Shown: positions 7,064-13,905 of the stretch, piece after piece
Layout: every line of letters begins with the position of its first letter
How positions within the stretch are numbered: position 1 is the first letter of the stretch
Assembly: GCA_030623035.1 (NCBI GenBank)
Contig: JAUXFK010000044.1
Span: 1 to 13,930, forward strand
DNA length: 13,930 bases
Direction: 5' to 3'
DNA from: Deltaproteobacteria bacterium
GTDB lineage: Bacteria; Desulfobacterota; UBA8473
Notes under the pieces: generated by a model
What the model was told of the DNA's origin: nothing
What the model saw: the letters and a program-made list of their open reading frames with translations, nothing else
Database searches by the model: none
Program-made: the position numbers and the translations under genes

Positions 7064-8236
7064 ATGAAAGTAACAAACTTGGACTATATATCGGCGAATC
7101 CTTTATTGCCGGAGGTCCAAAATGCGATGATTGAGGCTATAAAAGAGAATTATGGTAATCCTTCCAGTTCCCATTGTTTGGGTGATCAGTCAACTGAAGT
7201 ACTGGAACAAGCCAGGAAGCGGGTTGCTGTTTTAATTAATAGTGCATTACCGGAAGAGGTCGTCTTTACATCATCTGGGACCGAGTCTATCAATCATGCC
7301 ATAAAAGGGGTCGCCCTGGCCAATGAAAAGAAAGGGAAACATATTGTAACCTCTAATATCGAGCATAATGCAGTTTTGAAGAGCCTGCGTAGGTTGATGA
7401 AGATGGGATTGGGATACCATGTTGCTTCAGTGCCTGTAGATGAGCATGGTTTAATAGACCCTTCTGATGTGGCCAAAGCGATTACAGAGGAGACCATTCT
7501 TGTAACCATCATGCATGGCAACAATGAGATCGGGACGATTCAACCCATAAAAGAGATAACACGAATCACAAAAGAGAAGGGCGTTTTATTTCACTGCGAT
7601 GGTGTTGCTTCTGTGGGGGTTGTTCCTATTGATGTGCAGGATTTGGGTATAGACATGTTGAGCTTTTCAGCCAATCAATTTAATGGACCATCAGGTGTGG
7701 GGGGTCTTTATATTCGTCGTGGAGTAGGCCTTTGGCCCTTGCATGATGGAGGCGCCCAAGAGAATGGAAAACGGGCCGGCACAGAAAATCTCATAGGTAT
7801 TATAGGCATGGGGGTGGCAGCTGATATTGCATTTCGGGAGATGGAGTCTCGTCTGGTACATGTTCGAAGATTGAAAGAAAGGCTAATAAAAGGGTTGAAC
7901 GAAAAGATTGAGGACATCATAATCAACGGACATCCGGAGCTTTCGTTACCGAATTTGGTGTCGGTATCTGTAAGGTATATTGAGGGTGAGAGTATTGTCT
8001 TGATGTTGGATGAAGAAAAGATAGAGGTTTCCACCAGATCGGCATGTGCATCCGGAGCCCTCAGAGCCTCACATGTACTCCTTTCGATTGGGAGAGAGTA
8101 TGCTGATTCCCAGGGAACTCTTGTTATAAGTTTCGGTAAAGAGACTAAAGAGGATGAAATCGATCGGTTTTTGGATGTATTAAGCGATGCGGTGGATACA
8201 TTAAGAAAGATGTCCCCTCTTTATAAAAAAGGGTAA
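7064..8236 (+). CDS. IscS/NifS-like protein lacking the PLP lysine
   Basis: This is a 390-residue aminotransferase-fold protein of the cysteine desulfurase family, starting at an ATG with a strong GGGAGGG site. Family landmarks: GNPSSSH (31-37), FTSSGTESINHAIKG (68-82), His101, IMHGNNEIG (149-157) and the active loop STRSACASGA (323-332) with the catalytic Cys328. Key cofactor residues are changed. The PLP lysine motif S-x-H-K reads S-A-N-Q, so Lys is Gln205 and His is Asn204. The Gln of D-x-x-Q is Ala182. The substrate-carboxylate Arg of S-I-R-F-S reads Val354. The DNA around 7670-7690 (TCAGCCAATCAATTTAATGG) confirms the reading. It is therefore unlikely to release sulfur from cysteine. Archaeoglobus fulgidus IscS, known from structures with IscU, likewise lacks this lysine (Asp). 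A scaffold-partner or persulfide-carrier role with the adjacent IscU-like protein is inferred. Confidence 0.9.
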   Translation: MKVTNLDYISANPLLPEVQNAMIEAIKENYGNPSSSHCLGDQSTEVLEQARKRVAVLINSALPEEVVFTSSGTESINHAIKGVALANEKKGKHIVTSNIEHNAVLKSLRRLMKMGLGYHVASVPVDEHGLIDPSDVAKAITEETILVTIMHGNNEIGTIQPIKEITRITKEKGVLFHCDGVASVGVVPIDVQDLGIDMLSFSANQFNGPSGVGGLYIRRGVGLWPLHDGGAQENGKRAGTENLIGIIGMGVAADIAFREMESRLVHVRRLKERLIKGLNEKIEDIIINGHPELSLPNLVSVSVRYIEGESIVLMLDEEKIEVSTRSACASGALRASHVLLSIGREYADSQGTLVISFGKETKEDEIDRFLDVLSDAVDTLRKMSPLYKKG

Positions 8237-8245
8237 AATTTTTTT
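8215..8245 (+). terminator. Possible terminator at the end of the nifS-like gene
   Basis: CCCTCTTT (8215-8222) can pair with the A-rich AAAAAAGGG (8225-8233), with one mismatch, followed by TAAAA and a T7 run (8239-8245). It overlaps the last codons and stop of the nifS-like gene. The stem is AT-rich and weak, so read-through into the DUF2400 gene is possible. Confidence 0.35.
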
Positions 8246-8281
8246 GCGCTGATTCTGGGTTCTTTTTAAAAGGTTCACGGC

Positions 8282-9082
8282 ATGTTGCTTACCGGCAATA
8301 GAGAAGTCTTTGATGAGCTTTATTTCAGGTATAACAGAAGGGAGTTTGTTCACCCTGACCCACTGGAGTTTTTATACGGTTATGAGGATATGAAAGACCG
8401 TGAGATAGCTGGTCTTGTTGCTTCATCTCTTGCTTATGGAAGGGTTGCTCAAATACTTAATAGCGCTTTTTTTGTACTTCAACAGATGCAACCATCTCCC
8501 TCAGCCTTCTTGAGACATGCTTCGCGAGAATCGCTTTTTGAAATGTTTGCAGGGTTTAAACATAGATTTACGACTGGAGAAGATCTGGCTTCTATGCTCT
8601 TTGATACAAAGCTTGTTATTGAAAGATATGGTTCCCTTTATGAATGCTTCTTAAAGGGTATGGCCGATGATGATGAGACGGTTATCCCGGCGATTTCGGC
8701 TTTTGTAAAGGAATTGTGTGGAGGAAGAAATGTCGAATACGCAAGCCTTATCCCCTCTCCAATGAAAGGGAGTGCCTGCAAACGCTTGAACCTTTTCCTT
8801 CGCTGGATGGCGAGAAAGGATAATGTAGACCCGGGAGGCTGGGATAAAGTGCCCGCATCTAAACTCATTGTTCCCCTTGATACCCATATGTACAGCATTT
8901 CCCTTGCACTCAAACTGACAAAAAGGAAGCGGGCGGATATGCAAACCGCATCCGAGATAACAGCAGCCTTTAAAACAATCTCTCCAGACGACCCTGTAAA
9001 ATACGATTTTGCGTTAACCCGTCTGGGTATCCGAAAAGAAATGGATCAAAGTGGATTTTTAAAAAGTATGGAATATTGTTAG
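8282..9082 (+). CDS. TIGR02757/DUF2400 family protein
   Basis: A 266-residue protein of a conserved family without a firm function. Recognisable features are F-V-x-P-D-P-L-E-F-L-Y-x-Y near residues 22-34, R-E-I-A-G-L-V-A-S-S-L-A-Y-G-R-V near 39-54, the K-R-L-N-L-F-L-R-W-M-x-R-x-D-x-V-D-P-G-G-W stretch (about 167-187) and L-I-V-P-L-D-T-H (195-202). The last two resemble helix-hairpin-helix DNA-glycosylase-like folds, so a nucleic-acid role is possible but not shown. The ATG at 8282 lies 45 bp after the nifS-like gene and its ribosome site is poor (AAAAGG). No signal peptide or membrane segment. It may share a transcript with the iron-sulfur pair. Confidence 0.85.
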   Translation: MLLTGNREVFDELYFRYNRREFVHPDPLEFLYGYEDMKDREIAGLVASSLAYGRVAQILNSAFFVLQQMQPSPSAFLRHASRESLFEMFAGFKHRFTTGEDLASMLFDTKLVIERYGSLYECFLKGMADDDETVIPAISAFVKELCGGRNVEYASLIPSPMKGSACKRLNLFLRWMARKDNVDPGGWDKVPASKLIVPLDTHMYSISLALKLTKRKRADMQTASEITAAFKTISPDDPVKYDFALTRLGIRKEMDQSGFLKSMEYC

Positions 9083-9150
9083 ATAGAGTTCTCTTTTATC
9101 TTTAACGTGTTGTATTATTTTAGCCTTATGAAACTGAAAGCACTCGCCAA

Positions 9151-9356
9151 GCTTCAACGGTAATCAAATTTTAACCCGTGCAGAACTCACATCTAAGTGA
9201 GCATAAAGAAAAAACAGCATCCAGCTATTAAATTAAGCCGATAAGCTTTGGAACTATTAACATCTTAGAATAACTGAGCTTTCCCCCTGTTCTTTCTTAA
9301 CGCTCACTAAGATGTTCAAACAGTTGCACGCGTTAAAATTTGACCACCGTTGAAGC
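9151..9356. repeat. 206 bp element with long imperfect inverted repeats
   Basis: This fills most of the 368 bp gap between the DUF2400 gene and the sigma-54 activator. The left arm (about 9151-9215) starts GCTTCAACGGTAATCAAATT, and the reverse complement of the right arm (about 9289-9356) starts GCTTCAACGGTGGTCAAATT. The outer 32 bp match at 29 positions, and an inner block around CATCTAAGTGAGC matches at about 22 of 26. A unique AT-rich centre of about 73 bp separates the arms. There is no ORF and no clear target duplication. It could be a MITE or a long-hairpin RNA; a MITE is more likely. Confidence 0.7.
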
Positions 9357-9407
9357 AACTAAAATTTCAAAAAGCTAAACTGTTACAACGTGTTTAAGTA
9401 CGATGAT

Positions 9408-9419
9408 CGGATTGATCCG
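9408..9419 (+). promoter_or_regulatory. Short palindrome upstream of the activator
   Basis: CGGATTGATCCG is an imperfect 12 bp palindrome 31 bp before the activator ATG, followed by GTTTTTTG. It could be an operator, for example for autoregulation, or part of a small attenuator. There is only one copy, so the support is weak. Confidence 0.25.
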
Positions 9420-9450
9420 GTTTTTTGAATAATCGTATGGAAGGCAATAA

Positions 9451-11292
9451 ATGAAAAAAGACAGATCCGAATATTCTGGAATAAAACCCTTTTCATCAAT
9501 GTACAGCATGAAGTCTCGGATCGAAAAGAAAGACATTGAAATCGATGATCGAGCACTCAACACCTGGCAAAGCATTGTGGATATTGTAGCAGATATCATA
9601 GCGGTTCCTGCTGCCTTGATTATGAAGATCGACCTGCCCTACATAGAAGTTTTTCGCTCAAGTCGATCGAATAACAACCCTTACAAAGCAGGGAAAAGAA
9701 CGATTCTTGATGGGCTTTACTGTGAAGAAGTAATAAAGGGAAAGGAGAAACTTCTGGTTGCAAATGCTTTGAAGGATAATAATTGGAAGAATAACCCGGA
9801 TATAAAGTCAGGGATGATATCTTACCTGGGGTTTCCACTCATTTGGCCTGATCAGGAGGTGTTTGGCACTATCTGTGTGCTTGATTCAAAGGAGAATAGA
9901 TACAATGAGCAATATGAGCAGTTAATTTTGCTGTATAAAGAACTTATCGAGTCTCATATTGCTTTATACTATTATAATGCAGTTGAGATGAGAAACCTGG
10001 AAGGTGTCCTTGATAACCTGACAGAGGGGATTATTGCCCATGACAGACACAGAACTATACTGTTTTTCAATCGGGCTGCAGAGAGGATAACAGGATACTA
10101 TAGAGACGAGGTGCTTGGGAATGATTGTCATAAGGCATTTGGAACCCCTTTTTGCGGCGGTAGGTGTTCCTTCTGTGAAAATGATTTTTTAGATTCCTGG
10201 GAGGATGTAGAATATCCTCTCAACATCATAACCAGGCAGGGAAAATCGCGGCGTATTGAGATGAAAGTTACCGGCATGTATGATGGTGACGGTCGCTTTG
10301 AGGGTGTGATTTCTGTTTTTCGTGATGTAACGGATCTGGTAGGGATAAAGATACAACATGGTGAATTAAACGGATTTGCGGGGATTATCGGAAGGGATCC
10401 CAAGATGCTGCAGGTTTACAGACATATACGAGAACTGGCTACTTCAGACTATCCTGTTCATATCTCCGGTGAAACCGGGACAGGGAAAGAACTGGTCGCA
10501 GCCGCAATACACAACGAAAGCCGGCGGGGCGGAAAACCATTTGTTCCTGTTAACTGCGGTGCACTTCCTGAGGGGATACTCGAAAGTGAGCTTTTTGGAC
10601 ATGTGAAAGGGGCATTTTCTGGAGCGGTAAGGGATAAAAAAGGACGGTTTGGGCTGGCTCATACAGGAACCCTTTTTCTAGATGAGGTCTCTGATCTTTC
10701 CAAGGTTGTTCAGGCAAAACTGTTGAGAGTTCTGCAGGAAGGTTCATTCGAACGGGTGGGCGGTGAAAAAACCATAACTGTAGACGTACGTATTATCAGT
10801 GCAACGAATAAAGACCTGAAGCGAGAGGTAGAAAAGAATAATTTTAGAGATGATCTTTATTATCGTATCAATGTAGTCCCCATTCGTTTACCGCCTTTAA
10901 GAGAGCGGAAAAGTGATATTCCACTTTTAGTTGAGCACTTTCTTAAAGAGGCCGTAAAAGAAGGACAGAAAACATCCGGAATATCTAAAGAGGCACTTGC
11001 CATTATACAAGACTACGCATGGCCTGGAAATGTTCGTGAGCTTCAAAGCGCTATTCGTTTTGCCCTTGTAAGATCGAGAGGGCAGATAATTATGCCTGAA
11101 AACCTTCCAATAGAATTACAAAAATGGGAAAGCACTCGATTTTCAAGAGGCCCATCACGGAAACTGGATAAGGAAACTGTGAAGGATGCAATGATTCAAA
11201 GTGGAGGCAATAAGTCAAAGGCTGCCAAGATTTTAGGGGTGGGTCGTGCGACGCTCTATCGGTTTCTTGCTGATTTCCCTGATGTCTTATAA
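9451..11292 (+). CDS. Sigma-54-dependent Fis-family activator (GAF-PAS-AAA+-HTH)
   Basis: A 613-residue enhancer-binding protein that would use ATP to open sigma-54 RNA polymerase promoters in response to a signal. A GAF-like sensor covers about 35-175. A PAS domain covers about 182-298 (LEGVLDNLTEGIIAHD, AAERITGY). The AAA+ domain runs about 310-540: Walker A GETGTGKE (340-347), the sigma-54 contact loop GAFSGA (387-392; the consensus is GAFTGA), Walker B GTLFLDEV (406-413), the R-finger region RDDLYYRINVVPIRLPPLRER (466-486) and WPGNVREL (524-531). The Fis-type HTH is at about 575-606 (NKSKAAKILGVGRATLYRFL). The PAS domain carries Cys226, Cys235, Cys239 and Cys242, the last three as CxxxCxxC. 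The ATG has GGAAGG upstream. Targets are unknown; neighbours are iron-sulfur genes on the left and the mutase on the right. Confidence 0.95.
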   Translation: MKKDRSEYSGIKPFSSMYSMKSRIEKKDIEIDDRALNTWQSIVDIVADIIAVPAALIMKIDLPYIEVFRSSRSNNNPYKAGKRTILDGLYCEEVIKGKEKLLVANALKDNNWKNNPDIKSGMISYLGFPLIWPDQEVFGTICVLDSKENRYNEQYEQLILLYKELIESHIALYYYNAVEMRNLEGVLDNLTEGIIAHDRHRTILFFNRAAERITGYYRDEVLGNDCHKAFGTPFCGGRCSFCENDFLDSWEDVEYPLNIITRQGKSRRIEMKVTGMYDGDGRFEGVISVFRDVTDLVGIKIQHGELNGFAGIIGRDPKMLQVYRHIRELATSDYPVHISGETGTGKELVAAAIHNESRRGGKPFVPVNCGALPEGILESELFGHVKGAFSGAVRDKKGRFGLAHTGTLFLDEVSDLSKVVQAKLLRVLQEGSFERVGGEKTITVDVRIISATNKDLKREVEKNNFRDDLYYRINVVPIRLPPLRERKSDIPLLVEHFLKEAVKEGQKTSGISKEALAIIQDYAWPGNVRELQSAIRFALVRSRGQIIMPENLPIELQKWESTRFSRGPSRKLDKETVKDAMIQSGGNKSKAAKILGVGRATLYRFLADFPDVL

Positions 11293-11301
11293 GATGCGTA
11301 T

Positions 11302-11331
11302 CCGTCCGGATTATGGCGGTCTTACTTTTTT
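11302..11331 (+). terminator. Possible terminator after the activator
   Basis: CCGTCC (11302-11307) can pair with GGCGG (11315-11319), with one bulged T, followed by TCTTAC and a T run. It sits 10 bp after the activator stop, where the convergent HTH fragment ends. The stem is only 5 bp. Confidence 0.35.
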
Positions 11332-11608
11332 ATTTCTTGCGTACAGCAATAACCACTGGTTTTACATCGGTTTGTGTAGTTTCTGGTTTTGCTCCTAAAG
11401 TCGGCTTAAGAAAGAAGTTGGGTTTCCCCCCGGATTCTATAACCTTTTCAAATTCACGCATCATGGCATTGACTGTATCGACAGTATAACCAAAGCGTTT
11501 CGCAACCTGGTCGGCTGGAAGCTTTTCGACGCATAAAGCCCGTAATGCTTCGTATCGGCTGTGAAGGCCCTTCTGAGGTTCGAGGAAAAAACGTTCAAGT
11601 TCATTCAT
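11330..11608 (-). pseudogene. Transposase-like N-terminal HTH fragment
   Basis: A 92-residue ORF beginning MNELERFFLEPQKGLHSRYE. The segment ALRALCVEKLPADQVAKRFGYTVDTVN (about 21-47) is a helix-turn-helix. The order 'E-R-F-F-x-E-P ... R-Y-E-A-L-R-A ... V-A-x-R-F-G-Y ... F-F-L-x-P' resembles, from memory, the N-terminus of larger transposase-like proteins that continue past an A-x-R-K segment. Here translation stops at VRKK and the DNA beyond runs into the activator gene with no recognisable continuation. So it is probably a truncated remnant, although a free-standing small DNA-binding protein cannot be excluded. The start is the ATG at 11608, with no good Shine-Dalgarno seen. It lies 170 bp from a MITE-like repeat. 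Confidence 0.55.
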
Positions 11609-11778
11609 GGATTATCAGTATATAACTACATAGAATATAAGTCAATAATAAACAGACCTCTATCCAGATAAAAAAACTCTTAATTGTTTAGCCACATTAA
11701 GAAGCTTTCAAGATTTTATAATTTGAACAATCTTTTCCTCACGATTTGAGTCATTTTGAAGATTCTAAATTCGCTACG

Positions 11779-11929
11779 CTAGTGTCATCTATGTAATGTC
11801 GCAAAGATGACCGTCATTCCCGCGGAAGCGGGAATCCAGAAGCGCCGAAGTAGCCAGAAATATTGGATTCCCACCTTCGTGGGAATGACGAGCGCCTGAT
11901 ACGATATTTCACGCATGACACGACACTAG
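11779..11929. repeat. MITE-like element with nested palindromes
   Basis: A non-coding element in the 333 bp gap between the HTH fragment and the mutase. The outer ends are perfect 8 bp inverted repeats, CTAGTGTC (11779-11786) and GACACTAG (11922-11929). Inside are two palindromes that also pair with each other: ATTCCCGCGGAAGCGGGAAT (11816-11835) and ATTCCCACCTTCGTGGGAAT (11867-11886), in the larger inverted pair 11812-11838 and 11864-11890. The ATTCCC-N8-GGGAAT core is the pattern of widespread bacterial palindromic repeats such as the neisserial dRS3. The rest of this gap (11609-11778) shows nothing recognisable. Confidence 0.75.
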
Positions 11930-11941
11930 TTTCTAATATGG

Positions 11942-13621
11942 TTACTTATGGCCTTGCGCATTATGAAAAGGGCTTTCCAATTCCCCAAAGGGGTCATAGT
12001 TGAATCCATAGGCAATTCTTATGGTTCCCATGATTTCACCCAATGTTGCGTAAGCTCTAGCTGCCTCAACTATTGGGCGGATCAGGTTCCCCTCCCTCTT
12101 TTCCGCCTTCTTGTACAAGGTGTCCAAGGATTTCCCAACCGCATTCATATCCCTTGAACGCTTCAATTCTTTTATGTTCTCTATTTGAGTCTTAGCAGAA
12201 TCAAGGGATATCCGGTGTATAGGCAGATGACCATCCTTTTCCTCTTCTTCAGGTATCGTATAGTCATTTTGCCCTACGATTATTCTTTCATTACTGTCCA
12301 CTTCCCTTTGGTATTGATAGGCCATATCCGTTATCTTTGCCAGTATCCAACCACTCTGCAGAGAGGCAACCATACCACCCTTTTCTTCCACTTCTCCCAT
12401 TGCCTTCAGAATCTCTTTTTCCAACCTGTTAGTAAGAGACTCCACATAATAGGACCCTCCCAGCGGATCCGCCACATTACAAACGCCCACCTCATTTGCC
12501 AGGATCTGCTGCGTCCTCAAGGCGATCATCTGTGACTCTTTCGTGGGTAGACAGATAGGTTCATCATAAGAACACGTCTGTAATGATTGAGTACCACCCA
12601 GAATGGCCGCCAATGCTTCGTAAGCGACCCGTGCCACATTGTTAAAAGGCTGTTGAAGCACGAGGGAACAGCCCGAAGTATTGGTATGGAACCGGAACTT
12701 CCATGATTTTGGGTTCTTTGCCCCGAACCTTTCCTTCATCAGCCTCGCCCAGAGTCTCCTCGCTGCCCGGAATTTCGCAACCTCTTCGAAGAGGTCTATG
12801 TGTGCGTTACAGGTGAAGGCAACTTTAGGGGCAACATGGTCTATATCCACCCCTCGCCTTAATGCCTCTCCCATGTACTCCATTGCAGTGGCGAAGGAAT
12901 ACCCCATCTCCTCGGCTGCGCCCACCCCGGTCTCCCTTAAACTGTATGTGTTTACATTGATCGGATTCCAAAGGTCCATATTCTCTGCGCAGTACTCAAT
13001 GACATCCACGGCCAGTTTGAGTGTCATAGACGGTGGTTTTTGATCCAAAGTGTGATTCCCAAACAAAACGTATCCTATGGGATCGTTAGAGAAGGTTCCC
13101 CTCAATTTCGATATGTCGTAACCCTTTTTCTCGGCGGTTGCAATATACATGGCATATACTGCAATGGTGGGACTGCTGAACATGAAACTAACTTCATCTA
13201 TAGGGATACCCTCAATCAAGTCCTCCATGTCTTTGAGTGAATCGATTGCCGTTCCCTGCACGCCCACATCACCTTCAGCCATCGGGTGATCAGAGTCTAT
13301 CCCCATCTGTGTAGGGTTGTCGGGTATGATGTTTAATGCGGTCTCACCAATATCTATAAGGTATTTGAGCCTCTCATTGGAATCTGTCCCTGACCCGAAC
13401 CCGCTGATCTCGCGCATACTCCAAATCCTACCCCTGTACATATTGGGGAATACACCCCTCGTATAGGGATACTCTCCCACATCACCGATATCCCCATTGT
13501 AGTCAGTATCCTTTAAGTCTTCAGGGGTGTACGACTCTTTAACGGATAAGTTGGACCAGGTCTTTACCCTTTTAGGTTTATGGAAATAGGCTTTCTTTAT
13601 GCCTTTTATTTTCAGACTCAT
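11942..13621 (-). CDS. B12-dependent acyl-CoA mutase large subunit, atypical active site
   Basis: This 559-residue protein belongs to the methylmalonyl-CoA mutase superfamily, TIM-barrel substrate domain only; the cobalamin-binding domain is absent, as in isobutyryl- and 2-hydroxyisobutyryl-CoA mutases, so a small B12 subunit is required. Family signatures: SMREISGFGSGTDSN (68-82), PTQMGIDSDHPMAEGDVG (103-120), GTAIDSLKDM (123-132), TSGCSLVLQQPFNN (315-328) and GGTQSLQTCSYDE (342-354). Compared with my recollection of the Propionibacterium methylmalonyl-CoA mutase, the active-site residues Tyr89, Gln197, Arg207 and His244 are Ile72, Ser178, Gly188 and Ser227. It is therefore unlikely to use methylmalonyl-CoA. 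Other substrates known in the family, such as branched or alkyl-succinyl acyl-CoAs, are possible but unproven. The ATG at 13621 has a GAGG about 10 bp upstream. No B12 subunit lies downstream. Confidence 0.9.
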   Translation of the reverse strand: MSLKIKGIKKAYFHKPKRVKTWSNLSVKESYTPEDLKDTDYNGDIGDVGEYPYTRGVFPNMYRGRIWSMREISGFGSGTDSNERLKYLIDIGETALNIIPDNPTQMGIDSDHPMAEGDVGVQGTAIDSLKDMEDLIEGIPIDEVSFMFSSPTIAVYAMYIATAEKKGYDISKLRGTFSNDPIGYVLFGNHTLDQKPPSMTLKLAVDVIEYCAENMDLWNPINVNTYSLRETGVGAAEEMGYSFATAMEYMGEALRRGVDIDHVAPKVAFTCNAHIDLFEEVAKFRAARRLWARLMKERFGAKNPKSWKFRFHTNTSGCSLVLQQPFNNVARVAYEALAAILGGTQSLQTCSYDEPICLPTKESQMIALRTQQILANEVGVCNVADPLGGSYYVESLTNRLEKEILKAMGEVEEKGGMVASLQSGWILAKITDMAYQYQREVDSNERIIVGQNDYTIPEEEEKDGHLPIHRISLDSAKTQIENIKELKRSRDMNAVGKSLDTLYKKAEKREGNLIRPIVEAARAYATLGEIMGTIRIAYGFNYDPFGELESPFHNAQGHK

Positions 13622-13876
13622 TAGTTTCTTTACCTCGACAATTTAAATGAGTGTAACCTTTTTTTCTCTCGCTTTCCGGCCGCTTGTTCCTTGTTGCCCG
13701 TTGTGAACGAGAATTATGGGCCAAGCATTGGTGACAATTGGATCGCGTATCCCTGTGGGTAATATCTTCATCTTCCTTGACAAAATATCTCATTTGCGGA
13801 TGGGCGCTGGTGCAAGGCGAGCACACGAAACAAGGGGGACAACAGCGGCTAAAGCAGATTTTAACCTGTGCAAATC
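13622..13876 (-). other. Long mutase leader with Cys-rich frame
   Basis: About 255 bp lie between the promoter and the mutase ATG. The minus strand has an open frame from about 13871 that overlaps the mutase start; it reads C-F-S-R-C-C-P-P-C-F-V-C-S-P-C-T-S-A-H-P near its beginning and C-H-Q-C further on. The first canonical start is the GTG at 13826, with no ribosome site. I could not find the B12-box or conserved core of a cobalamin riboswitch. The stretch may be an untranslated leader or a decayed small gene. Confidence 0.3.
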
Positions 13877-13905
13877 ATAATACATTCATTCGGGATGTTA
13901 GTCAA
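13877..13905 (-). promoter_or_regulatory. Sigma-70 promoter upstream of the mutase
   Basis: On the minus strand TTGACT (13900-13905) is followed by 17 bp and TATTAT (13877-13882), a good match to the sigma-70 consensus. Transcription would start near 13870, giving a leader of about 250 nt before the mutase ATG. No -24/-12 (GG-GC) sigma-54 site was seen here, so nothing visible ties this gene to the nearby sigma-54 activator. Confidence 0.6.

Noticed and set aside
9357..9450. Sigma-54 (-24/-12) promoter before the activator gene
   Set aside because: No TGGCAC-N5-TTGC-like pair with the right spacing was found.
11811..11890. CRISPR array or rho-independent terminator from the ATTCCC palindromes
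   Set aside because: There are only two diverged copies facing each other with no spacer regularity and no T-run; a palindromic repeat element explains them better.
13622..13876. Cobalamin riboswitch in front of the B12-dependent mutase
   Set aside because: A GCCGCTGTTGTCCCCC stretch is only vaguely like the conserved core; no B12 box or the other conserved blocks were found.
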